Source: Haplomitrium mnioides | Lineage: Eukaryota > Marchantiophyta > Haplomitriopsida > Calobryales | Direction: 5' to 3' | Assembly (NCBI GenBank): GCA_049999725.1 | Contig: JBNGIS010018667.1 | Span: 1 to 23,738 of the forward strand | DNA: 23,738 nucleotides | Shown: positions 1 through 9,888 of the stretch, piece after piece | Layout of the letters: each line of letters begins with the position of its first letter | Position numbering within the stretch: the stretch's first letter is position 1 | The notes under the pieces: generated by a model | What the model was told of the DNA's origin: nothing | What the model saw: only the letters and a program-made list of their open reading frames with translations | Database searches by the model: none | Position numbers and translations under genes: made by a program

Positions 1-72
1 TTTTCATTAAAATTAGCTATAAAATCTATGCTTGCATGAAAGGTCCCTGCATCCAATTAGTACTCGACAATC

Positions 73-255
73 CGTGCTTGTGTGGTCTTCTATTGTCCAT
101 GTGCGCATTGGCTTTAGTTGTTCAAGCTCGCGTGGGAATTTGTTTTCCATATGCACATAGGCCTTAGTTGTTCAAGCTTGCATGGGCTTCAATTGTCCAT
201 GTGCACATAGGCTTTAGTTTTTCAAGCTTGCGTGATCTTTAGTTGTCCAAGCGCG
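73..255. repeat. 50-bp minisatellite, about 3.5 diverged copies
   Basis: Units start near 91, 141, 191 and 241, exactly 50 bases apart. Each carries a TTGTCCAT-like block, a GTGCACATAGGCTTTAG-like block and a TTCAAGCTTGCGTG-like block. The first part (73-90) matches only the end of a unit and the last unit loses similarity after about 255. There is no open frame through it and no unique spacers, so it is a simple tandem repeat and not a CRISPR array. Confidence 0.8.
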
Positions 256-1759
256 CATTAGTTTTGGTAGTTTTTCACAATTATTTGGCTTCAACAATCC
301 TCTTGCGCCTACTTATTTTGGTTTCAACCCAAAGTTCCTGCATTTCACAACATCAACATTCCATGTGTGTCTAAGCTTTACCATTCCAAGTGCAAAAGTT
401 GCTTCGACAGTCTCCATATGTATGCATTTAAGCATCTTTTTTTTTATTGAATGTGTTTGTATAAAGTTTGAAAGTTTTCATCAATTTGTGAAATGAATGA
501 TATCTTGGTTAGTTTTGAAAATATTTAACAAAAAATATCGTGTAAATTTTGTATATTTTTTGTTAGGTGATGCTTGTGCTTTTTAAAGCATAAATTATGA
601 AAGAAAATTTGATATTATTCTTATAAGGAGATTTGTTTTGAATACATTGTGATCTTGAAATAAGCAATTTTGATATATGAAATTACATTTTTTTTTTCAA
701 ATGAGCATTACTAGCGTGAAAATCATGATTTTGGATGCTAAAATTTCAAATTTTGTTTTTGAGAGTGAAAAATAAATTGGAACCCAGTAGTGGTTCCTAG
801 TTCAAAGTTGCGGTTGTTCACAATAGAAATATGCAAAAATAGTGCGTTTAATAAAATTCAGGTATGGTTTTTTGGCCAATACAAAATATTGTTCTAATAT
901 GCAGCTCAGATCCAGCGTCACTGCTTTAAAAGGTTCTCTTCTAATGTTCCAACCCTCACACTTACCTTAACCTAATGAACAACACTCCACATACTTCTCT
1001 TATGAAACACAACAACAAGAACACTCACACATGAATAGACTTGGTTGGATAGCATCGTACACACTCACACAAGCGAACAACACGTAATGAATTCCTCCTT
1101 GGGAAGTAATTTTGCAGACTTGAGCCAGCTAAAATGTGTGAAGAACTTTCCCAATACCTCTTACACTAGATCCCTCTTCTTCTTCCACCCTTGTTCTGTC
1201 GCAACAAAATGTTTTTCTCCATATCAAAAGATCATTGGCTTTATTACTCCTCTTTCTCCCATTCCCCTCTAATTCAGCTTTGAGATAGAAATTTCTTTCT
1301 CATTTTTATCCCATACATGAGCTTATCTCTTTCTTCCTTCACGATTTGTGCACTAAATTGGTTCAAGTCCTCCTTTGCAAGCGTCAAATGACTATCTGCT
1401 CGTGAATCCAACCTTCCTATCTCATATCAACATCCATATCAAAATAACACCAGCATATCAATCCTTTTTTTAATTGGCCATCTATTCCAATGCTCAACAT
1501 GACTCGCACAACTGTCCAGCTTCCCAACTTTCATGAGTTGGCACTCTTTCTTCCACTTATTGAGAAAAATCGTATCTTTTCTTGCCTTCCAGCATTGCAT
1601 GCTACTATTCATTCCCCACTAGAACGGCCTTCCTCCTTATTTTCTTCATCGCGTGTGGCTCTTCATGCACGTCTTTAGCAAAAAAAAAACAACGAAACAT
1701 TCTTCAAGAAAGAAAGTTCCACCGTAAGCAGTGCCATACACAAGAGAGGAAGGAAAAAA
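256..1759. other. AT-rich DNA, no gene seen
   Basis: I see no supported coding region on either strand. The open stretches here (for example 1045-1272 and 1490-1782) are short, use no recognisable domain and lack a plausible gene context. Base composition is AT-rich, with many T and A runs between 430 and 780 and a pyrimidine-rich stretch around 1160-1330. Confidence 0.6.
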
Positions 1760-1772
1760 GGGGGGGGGGGGG
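1760..1772 (+). repeat. G13 homopolymer
   Basis: Thirteen consecutive G, flanked by A runs on both sides. The length is prone to slippage and to sequencing error. Confidence 0.9.
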
Positions 1773-4700
1773 TAAAAAATAAGGCTTCTTTCATTTTTGT
1801 TCCACGAAGCCCTATCCCAAGCGTGGGAAGGAAATTTTCTTTTTAATCACAGCTGTTGATGTGGATTTGCTTCATCTCGACCGTCACTTCCAGTCTTGAT
1901 TTTACCTTTGGCTGGTAGCTGAAGCTTAGTGGTTTAATCAATGTTTAAATATTAAATTTCTTATTTCTTTGTTAGGGTCCAAGATGGGAGATGAAGACAC
2001 ACGCAAGAAAAGGGCAAAGGAGGAAGAAAGCAGAAAAAGGAAGAAAACAATGATGCAAGAGGCAAAAACGGCGAACAACGGTCACTGTCCAAATTGTACA
2101 AAGAAATCATGATTAAAATAAAAGACTATTATGTTCAAATTTAAAGTAAAAAGCTTATTTAGGATTCAGAGATACAACCATAGGCATTGCACATGTCATC
2201 TGAAAAATACAGATATGAAATAGATCAAGCAATAGATTAGGCAACAACAACAACTCGAAAAGTCAAAATGGAGAAAATTTGAGAAATTGCACTTCAACAG
2301 GAAGAAAAAAAGAAAGGTGTCCTCTTGTAAATCAGGTTTTTTTGTGTGTGTGTGTGTGTGTGTGTGTTGTAAGAGTACATGTGTACATGTTTTGTGTGTG
2401 TTGTGGGATTGACAAAATTGTTTGGGTTAGTAAACAACCAAGATAATACTAAAATACTAATTAAATATTAATTTACTAACATTAAACTTAAGCTACTATC
2501 CAAGCCACAAAGAAAAGATGGATAAAATGGACGGGTGAGATGTGTTTGATCCAAGGATATCGGTTAAAAGGAAAAATGTTCCCGCATGTAGGAGCTAGGG
2601 CCCTCATTAAAAAAGAAAGAGGGGGGTTTATTTCCCCCTCCCCCTTCCCCTCTTCTTGTTCTTGTCCTATGCAGCACCGTTATTAGAAAAAAAAACATTT
2701 TCTTTGGCTGGAGGATTGGGAGGCGTTGCAGTGAACAGAGGATGGTGGAAGTGCTACAAGGGGAATGATTGTAGACATAAACAATAACATGCATTCAGAA
2801 TGCAGTATCAAGAAAACACATTTTGTACAATCGATGTGAGGAATCGATGGCAAGCCAAAACGGAGGAGCATCATAGATTATTTTGGGCCCAAGAGTGAAC
2901 GAGTGCAGTTCCTCTATCTTCAACATTGGTGTCGCAACAAAGGGGAGTTGCAATTGGAAGAGAAGAATAGCTCAAAAATCAATGCTGATGTGATCGTGTA
3001 AAGTCTTCTCCAAAATCAGGACGTGATTGCATGTCTCTAAGAAATTGAGAATCAACTAGAGAGAGCAAGAATGTTGGTGTAGACAGGATGGTGCATTGGG
3101 TCTAGTGGAATGGAGCTTGTTGACGATCTCATGGGGTGTCCTTGGTATTGAATCGTTCCAAACCCAATATATGCATTGGCCGAGGCAATCGTTAGCACTG
3201 GATAGCTAGGTGTCATTTCATTTTGAATTCAAACAGCAATCAAAGAAGAATGAGAAGGCTACGGTGAGCAAAACTCGACAAGAACAATCTGTGTGTTGGA
3301 AATTTAAGCCCATCGTTGCTGGTTCCAAGGCTGGTCGTGAAATGTCCCATGAGAAGATCGCTCCAAACATAAGAAGAATCCTGCCCGTCTACAATTAGCA
3401 GACCTCGAGTAAGGGAACGTGTGAGATAGGAGTTCTGTTTGAATGGAAATCGTGGCAGTATTGTACATTGATTGATCAGTCAAGGAACCTATCTTATATC
3501 TAAGCAAAGCAATATTCTTGGGAACGGAGAAGGTCCAACATTTTGCAGAAGAGAGATAAGAAGACAATCTTGCAAAATAGTATGGGTTGAATGAAAATAA
3601 AGCCAATACACGAATGATGGGAAAGTACCCATGGAGAGTCCGCAACTCTATGCAAGAAACTATAGATTCTTGAAGGGCACGTGGGTGAATGTGAAGGAAT
3701 GAAGACGCTCCACTGGTCGACTTCTAAATCCAGGGAGAGACTCGTCTGAAGTCGTGATGAGGATACTATTCCTTCAGATAAACTGAAAATTAATAATAGA
3801 AGAGGTTCTTCTATAGGTAGACTTGATGATAGTGACAAAATTGTAAGGGATGTAAGAATCATGAAGGCCTGCGTTGAACAAGCACTAGCATTGCAGACTC
3901 ACTAGTGCTGCGATGTTGAAGCATGAAGTTGATATTGGGCAACAAGGAAGCAGATTAAGTGTGATTGGATGGATGCCAATATATAGAGTCTAGGTCTATT
4001 CTGAAATGTTGGGCAGAAGAAACCATAGGCCTTTTTCATTGATCGTCTGTTTCTTCGTCTCCAAGCGTTCAGAGGAAAGAAGACGACCTTACGTCAAGTG
4101 GGTGCCTCTCCATACCACCAACCATACATCTACCTCTCCTATAGGTTGCTACAAAGTTAGCAGGGAAGAACATTTTCTTAGGTAAAACCACTCGACCCTA
4201 TATCTATGGTTAATTTTCATAAAATGTTTAAGCTTTGACGTTTTTGTCTATTTTGCATCATCATGCACAGGGAGAATTGGATTAAAGGATCTGCTGCGTA
4301 CAAGTTGATTGGAATGGGTGGGCTTGAGAGATGTCTATAAGCCTATGCAGCAAGATCAACAAGTGCAAGTCATTCTATAAGCAGATTAAGGACGGGAAAA
4401 AAGTATGAACAAAGATGTCCCATATTCGCATCAAGCCATTGGAAGGGGTGACGTTATTCTGTGGAGTTGAGCTCTTGTTATTGTGGGAAGCAATTCATTC
4501 TATGCTGTTAGAAGAAGATGCAAAGAAGAGCGGAAGACCGGGGTCGTTGACAAGGGAGGAAAAAGGAAAGTATGGTTGGTAAGTGAGACCATGATGGGTT
4601 AATAATAGAAAGATAATTACAACTTGGGAGAACTGTGGTGATTGATGACAGAAAGGTGGAACGTGAATAGAAGATTTGAGATAGTTAGAGAAGTAAGATG

Positions 4701-4798
4701 GTTAGTACGAGGCAAAGCATTGAGGATTGGTGAAAATTACCTAAGGAAAGAGATGGAAGGAAGTGAAGATGGGTGATGGATTGTGGAAAGAAGGAATA
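1773..4798. other. Unassigned purine-rich and AT-rich DNA, no gene supported
   Basis: The plus strand is strongly purine-rich in places (1981-2075, 3240-3420, 4380-4800), which removes stops from the minus strand and yields open frames of 60-120 codons there (for example 3304-3645 and 3500-3862). These proteins match nothing I recognise. A lysine-rich frame at 1984-2112 (42 codons) is a composition effect. At 4547-4605 one frame reads VVDKG..KRK, matched again beyond the satellite at about 10022-10065. This may be old transposon or gene debris; I cannot name it. Confidence 0.5.
2343..2366 (+). repeat. (TG)12 microsatellite
   Basis: Twelve uninterrupted TG dinucleotides, followed by a further GT-rich stretch to about 2402 that includes GTACATGTGTACATG. 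A simple sequence repeat, probably length-variable. Confidence 0.95.
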
Positions 4799-5121
4799 TT
4801 GGATTCTTGGTGGATTGCTAGGCATCATCATGACTGAGTTTTCCCGTTACTTCCGAAAAGTGGCAGAAACTCAGTACGACGATTGATTAGGACCTGCTGT
4901 CAAGAACTGATGAAACCAGCAGGAAGTTGTGGCAACTTGTCACTGCTACACATGAAAAGGCTAAATAGTCTGAAACTTTGTGTCTGACACCACATAGTCA
5001 AGCTGCACTCTATGCGTGCACAATTGTGATATGTGTAGGTTTTTCCTAGACTATTGCAGCTTCCATTTAAGTGTTGTTGTGCTTAGTTTTGCTCTCTACA
5101 ACTTCATAACTAATATATTCA

Positions 5122-5157
5122 GTGACTTTAGTGGATGTTCTGCATCCAAGTAGTCAC
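5122..5157. repeat. Two-stem hairpin in each full satellite unit (copy 1 shown)
   Basis: GTGACT (5122-5127) pairs with AGTCAC (5152-5157), and inside it GGATG (5133-5137) pairs with CATCC (5143-5147) around a 5-base loop. The outer stem is kept as at least GTGAC/GTCAC in all nine full copies, and the inner stem is exact in eight of nine. The loop varies (TTCTG, TTTTG, TTGTG, TGCTG). Whether it is transcribed or has any function is unknown. Confidence 0.75.
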
Positions 5158-5291
5158 CAGTGATGCACTTCATGTGCTATGTTTAGGATGCAGAAGACCC
5201 CAATCACTAACTTTTCAACAAACCTCTCGAGGAGTTATGCTCTTAGATGTTTGCTTCACAAGATCAAACTAAAGTGAAATGAATGATGTCG

Positions 5292-5305
5292 CAAGCTGAT
5301 GCTTG
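5292..5305. repeat. CAAGC/GCTTG hairpin in each full satellite unit (copy 1 shown)
   Basis: CAAGC (5292-5296) and GCTTG (5301-5305) enclose a 4-base loop TGAT, varying to TGGT in copy 3 and TAAT in copies 8 and 9. Both arms are unchanged in all nine full copies. Confidence 0.7.
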
Positions 5306-5327
5306 AGAGTTGAAAGATTTTCATTAG

Positions 5328-5857
5328 TTGGATTCTTGGTGGAGTGTTAGGCATCATCATGACTAAGTTTTCCCGTTACTTCCGGAAAGTGGCAAAAACT
5401 CAGTACGACGATTAATCAGGACTTGCTATCTGGAACTGACAAAACCAGCAGGAAGTTGTGGCAGCTTGTCACTGCTACACATGATGAGGCTGAATAGTCC
5501 GAAACTTTGTGTCTGACACCACAAAGTCAAGGCTGCACTCTATGCGTGCACAGTTGTGATATGTGTAGGTTTTTCCTAGACTATTGCAGCGTCCATTTAA
5601 GTGTTGTTGTGGTTAGTTTTGCTCTCCACAACATCATAACTAATATATTCAGTGACTTTAGCGGACGTTTTGCATCCAAGTAGTCACTAGTGATGCCCTT
5701 CATGTGCTTTGTTCAGAGTGTAGAAGGCCCCAATCACTAACTTTTCAGCAGACCTCTCTGGGAGTTATGCTCTTGGATGTTTGCTTCATAATATCAAACT
5801 AAAGTGAAATGAAGGATGTCGCAAGCTGATGCTTGAGAGTTGAAAGATTTTGATTAG
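5328..5857. repeat. Satellite copy 2
   Basis: 530 bp. It shares CTGACAAAACC near 5437 with copy 6. It is the only full copy where the GGATG arm is changed (GGACG, near 5663). Confidence 0.95.
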
Positions 5858-6385
5858 TTGGATTCTTGGTGGAGTGCTAGGCATCATCATGACTGAGTTT
5901 TCTCATTACTTCCGGAAAGTGGGAGAAACTCAGTACGATGATTGATCAGGACCTGCTGTCGGGAACTGATGAAACGAGCAGGAAGTTGTAGTAGCTTGTC
6001 ATTGCTACACATCATGAGGCTGAATAGTCTTAAACTTTTTGTCTGACACCAGAGTCAAGGCTGCACTCTATGCGTGCATAGTTGTGATATGTGTAGGTTT
6101 TTCCTAGACTATTGCAGCTTCCATTTAAGTGTTGTTGTGGTTAGTTTTTCTCTCCACAACTTCATAACTAATATATTCAGTGACTTTAGCGGATGTTTTG
6201 CATCCAAGTAGTCACCTGTGATGCGCTTCATGTGCTATGTTTAGGGTGCAGAAGGCCCCAATCACTAACTTTTCAACTAAGCTCTCTGGGAGTTATGCTC
6301 TTGGATGTTTGCTTCACAAGATCAAACTAAAGTGAAATGAAGGATGTCACAAGCTGGTGCTTGAGAGTTGAAAGATTTTGATTAG
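5858..6385. repeat. Satellite copy 3
   Basis: 528 bp. It shares TTTTCTCATTACT (near 5899) and the GTCAC variant before the CAAGC arm (6341-6350) with copy 7, and GTAGTAGCTTG with copy 4. Confidence 0.95.
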
Positions 6386-6915
6386 TTGGATTCTTGGTGG
6401 AGTGCTAGGCATCATCATGACTAAGTTTTCTCGTTACTTCCGGAAAGTGAGAGAAACTCAGTATGACGATTGATCAGGACTTGCTGTCAGGAACTGATGA
6501 AACCAACAGGAAGTTGTAGTAGCTTGTCATTGACACACATGATGAGGCTGAATAGTCTGAAACTTTGTGTCTGACACCACAAAGTCAAGGCTGCACTCTA
6601 TGCGTGCACAGTTCTGATATGTGTAGGCTTTTCCTAGACTATTGCAACTTCCATTTAAGTGTTGTTATGCTTAGTTTTGCTCTCCACAACTTTATAACTA
6701 ATATATTCAGTGACTTTAGTGGATGTTTTGCATCCAAGTAGTCACCAGTGATGCACTTCATGTGCTATGTTTAGGGTGCAGAAGGCCCCAATCACTAACT
6801 TTTCAGCAGACCTCTCTGGGAGTTATGCTCTTGGATGTTTGCTTCACAAGATCAAACTAAATTGAAATGAAGGATGTCGCAAGCTGATGCTTGAGAGTTG
6901 AAAGATTTTGATAAG
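6386..6915. repeat. Satellite copy 4
   Basis: 530 bp. It shares TAGGCTTTT (6624-6632) only with copy 8, and the CATTGAC variant near 6529 with copy 5. Confidence 0.95.
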
Positions 6916-7445
6916 TTAGATTCTTAGTGGAGTGCTAGGCATCATGATGACTGAGTTTTCTTGTTACTTCCAAAAAGTGGGAGAAACTCAATACGACGAT
7001 TGATCAGGACTTGCTATCGGGAACTAATGAAACCAGCAAGAAGTTGTAGCAACTTGTCATTGACCCACATGATGAGGCTGAATAGTCTGAAACTTTGTAT
7101 CTAGCACCACAAAGTCAAGGCTGCACTCTATGCGTGCATAGTTGTGATATGTGTAGGTTTTTCCTAGACTATTGCAGCTTCCATTTAAGTGTTGTTGTGG
7201 TTAGTTTTTCTCTCCACAACTTCATAACTAATATATTCAGTGACTTTAGCGGATGTTGTGCATCCAGGTAGTCACTAGTGATGCGCTTCATGTGCTATGT
7301 TTAGGATGCAGAAGGCCCCAATCACAAACTTTTCAACAAACCTCTCTGGGAGTTATGCTCTTAGATGTTTGCTTCACAAGATGAAACTAAAGTGAAATGA
7401 ATGATGTCGCAAGCTGATGCTTGAGAGTTGAAAGATTTTGATTAG
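6916..7445. repeat. Satellite copy 5
   Basis: 530 bp. The CCTGCTG/CAGCAGG stem of copy 1 is CTTGCTA/CAGCAAG here: one C:G pair has become T:A by changes in both arms, while the innermost pair is lost. It shares three variants with copy 1. Confidence 0.95.
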
Positions 7446-7975
7446 TTGGATTCTTGTTGGAGTGCTAGGCATCATGATGACTGAGTTTTCCCATTACTTC
7501 CGAAAAGTGGCAGAAACTTAGTACGACGATTGATCAGGACCTGCTGTCGGGAACTGACAAAACCAGCAGGAAGTTGTGGCAACTTGTCTTTGCTACACAT
7601 GATGAGGCTGAATAGTCTAAAACTTTGTGTCTAACACCACAAAGTCAAGGCTGCACTCTATGTGTGCACAATTGTGATTTGTGTAGGTTTTTCCTAATCT
7701 ATTGCAGCTTCCATTTAAGTGTTGTTGTGGTTAGTTTTGCTCTCCACAACTTCATAACTAATATATTTAGTGACTTTAGTGGATGTGCTGCATCCAAGTA
7801 GTCACCAGTGATGCGCTTCATGTGTTATGTTCAAGGTGCAGAAGGCCCCAATCACTAACTTTTCAGCAGACCTCTCTGAGAGTTATGCTCTTGGACGTTT
7901 GCTTCACAAGATCAAACTAAAGTGAAATGAATGATGTCGCAAGCTGATGCTTGAGAGTTGAAAGATTTTGATTAG
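7446..7975. repeat. Satellite copy 6
   Basis: 530 bp. It shares GTCTTTGCTACACAT (7586-7600) and TCTAAAACTT with copy 10, and CTGACAAAACC with copy 2. Confidence 0.95.
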
Positions 7976-8505
7976 TTGGATTCTTGGTGGAGTGTTAGGC
8001 ATCATCATGACTGAGTTTTCTCATTACTTTCGGAAAGTGGCAAAAACTCAGTACGACGATTGATCAAGACTTGCTGTCGGGAACTGATGAAACTAGTAGG
8101 AAGTTGAGGTAGCTTGTTATTGCCACACATGATGAGGCTGAATAGTGTGAAACTTTGTGTCTAACACCACAGAGTCAAGGTTGCACTCTATGCGTGCATA
8201 GTTGTGATATGTGTAGGTTTTTCCTAGACTATTGCAGCTTCCATTTAAGTGTTGTTATGGTTAGTTTTGCTGTCCACAACTTCATAACTAATATATTTAG
8301 TGACTTTAGCGGATGTTTTGCATCCAAATTGTCACCAGAAATGCGCTTCATGTGCTATGTTTAGGGTGCAGAAGGCCCCAATCACTAACTTTTCAGCAGA
8401 CCTCTCTGGGAGTTATGCTCTTGGATGTTTGCTTCACAAGATGAAACTAAAGTGAAATGAATGATGTCACAAGCTGATGCTTGAGAGTTGAAGGATTTTG
8501 ATTAG
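7976..8505. repeat. Satellite copy 7
   Basis: 530 bp. It shares TTTTCTCATTACT and the GTCAC variant with copy 3, and the GTGTTAGGC variant near its start with copy 2. A short frame from a TTG codon at 8155 is a chance product. Confidence 0.95.
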
Positions 8506-9040
8506 TTGGATTCTTGGTGGAGTGCTAGGCCTCATCATGACTGAGTTTTCCCGTTACTTCTTGAAAGTGGCAAAAACTCAGCACGACGATTGGTTAGGAC
8601 CAGCTATCGGGAACTGATGAAACGAAACCGGTAGGAAGTTTTGGCAGCTTGTCACAGCTACACATCATGAGGCTGAATAGTCTGAAACTTTGTGTCTGAC
8701 ACCACAGAGTCAAGGCTGCACTCTATGTGTGCACAGTTGTGATATGTGTAGGCTTTTTCTAGACTATTGTAGCTTCCATTTAAGTGTTGTTTTAGTTAGC
8801 TTTGCTCTCCACAACATCATAACTAATATATTCAGTGACTTTAGCGGATGTTCTGCATCCAAATAGTCACAAAAAATGCGCTTCATATGCTATGTTCAAG
8901 GTGCAGAAGGCCCCAATCACTAACTTTTCAGCAGACCTCTCTGGGAGTTATGCTCTTGGATGTTTGCTTCACAAGGTCAAACTAAAGTGAAATGAATGAT
9001 GTCGCAAGCTAATGCTTGAGAGTTGAAAGATTTTGATTAG
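8506..9040. repeat. Satellite copy 8, with a 5-bp duplication
   Basis: 535 bp, the longest unit. The extra length comes from a tandem duplication of GAAAC near 8619-8628. It shares AGGCCTCATC, CTTGAAAGTGG and CACAGCTACAC with copy 9, and TAGGCTTTT with copy 4. Confidence 0.93.
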
Positions 9041-9570
9041 TTGGATTCTTGGTGGAGTGCTAGGCCTCATCATGACTGAGTTTTCCCGTTTCTTCTTGAA
9101 AGTGGCAGAAACTGAGTACGACGATTGATCAAGACCTGTTGTCGAGAGTTGATGAAACCAGTAGGAAGTTGTGGCAGCTTGTCACAGCTACACATGATAA
9201 GGCTAAATAGTCTGAAACTTTGTGTCTGACACCACGGAGTCAAGGCTGCACTCTATGCATGCACAATTGTGATATGTGTAGGTTTTTTCTAGACTATTGC
9301 AGCTTCTAGTTAAGTGTTGTTGTGGTTAGTTTTGCTCTCCACAGCTTCATAACTAATATATTCAGTGACTTTAGCGGATGTTCTGCATCCAAGCAGTCAC
9401 CAGTGATGCGCTTCATATGCTATGTTCATGGTGCAAAAGTCTCCAATCACTAACGTTTCAGCATACCTCTTTGGGAGTTATGCTCTTGGATGTTTGCTTC
9501 ACAAGATCAAACTAAAGTGAAATGAATGATGTCGCAAGCTAATGCTTGAGAGTTGAAAGATTTTGATTAG
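9041..9570. repeat. Satellite copy 9
   Basis: 530 bp, last full unit. It is closest to copy 8 by shared variants in the first 200 bases, consistent with a recent local duplication. Confidence 0.95.
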
Positions 9571-9888
9571 TTGGATTCTTGGTGGAGTGCTAGGCGTCAT
9601 CATGACTGAGTTTTCCCGTTACTTCCAGAAAGTGGCAGAAACTCAATACAACAATTGATCAGGATATGCTGTCGAGAACTGACGAAACTAGCAAGAAGTT
9701 GTGGCAGCTTGTCTTTGCTACACATTATGAGGCTGAATAGTCTAAAACTTTGTGTCTGACACCACAAAGTCAAGGCTGCACTGTATGCGTGCACAATGTT
9801 TATATGTGTAGGTTTTTCCTAGACTATTTCAGCTTTGATTTAAGTGTTATTGTGGTTAGTTTTGCTCTCCACAACCTTATAACTAATA
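9571..9888. repeat. Satellite copy 10, truncated
   Basis: Only the first ~318 bases of the unit remain. Similarity ends at AACTAATA, so the second half with the GGATG hairpin is absent. It shares two variants with copy 6. Confidence 0.93.

Larger units (their letters stand above)
4799..5327. repeat. Satellite copy 1
   Basis: First unit, 529 bp. The first-half inverted repeats are perfect here: ACTGAGTTT/AAACTCAGT (4833-4841, 4867-4875) and CCTGCTG/CAGCAGG (4893-4899, 4917-4923). It shares TAGGATGCAG, CAACAAACC and CTTAGATG in its last third with copy 5. Confidence 0.95.
4799..9888. repeat. Satellite-like tandem array, ~530-bp unit, 9.6 copies
   Basis: The block starting TTGGATTCTTGGTGG recurs at 4799, 5328, 5858, 6386, 6916, 7446, 7976, 8506, 9041 and 9571, giving spacings of 529, 530, 528, 530, 530, 530, 530, 535 and 530. 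All copies are head to tail. They differ from each other at scattered sites, mostly transitions. The left edge is sharp at 4799; the right edge breaks inside a unit near 9888. No copy has a conserved open frame: stops fall at different places and only two copies show a short frame from a TTG codon. The unit is dense in short inverted repeats (in copy 1: 4833-4875, 4893-4923, 5122-5157, 5292-5305). I do not recognise the family; it is not 5S or 45S rDNA coding sequence. It could be a local satellite or repeats seeded from an old transposon. Confidence 0.97.

Noticed and set aside
73-255. CRISPR-like regular repeats
   Set aside because: The 50-bp repeats are contiguous with no unique spacers, and the context is a plant genome.
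1359-1375. GGTTCAAGTCC resembling a tRNA T-arm
   Set aside because: The flanking bases do not pair as a T stem and no D, anticodon or acceptor stem fits around it.
1984-2112. 42-codon Lys-rich frame with a CPNC motif
   Set aside because: It lies in purine-rich sequence that lacks stops by composition, has a single Cys pair and no supporting context.
3304-3862. Two overlapping minus-strand frames of 113 and 120 codons
   Set aside because: They are hydrophobic, low-complexity translations of a purine-rich plus strand with no domain; no promoter or splice context was convincing.
4893-4930. CTGATGA with nearby GAAA-type sequence in each satellite unit, suggestive of a hammerhead ribozyme (plant retrozymes are tandem repeats)
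   Set aside because: CTGATGA runs directly into AACCAGCAGG, with no stem II followed by GAAA and no matching stem III with a cleavage triplet. Several copies also break CTGATGA (CTGACAA, CTAATGA, TTGATGA).
8155-8364. Open frames in satellite copies 7 and 10 (8155-8364, 9750-9959)
   Set aside because: They start at TTG, are not kept in the other copies and match no protein; the array shows no coding constraint.
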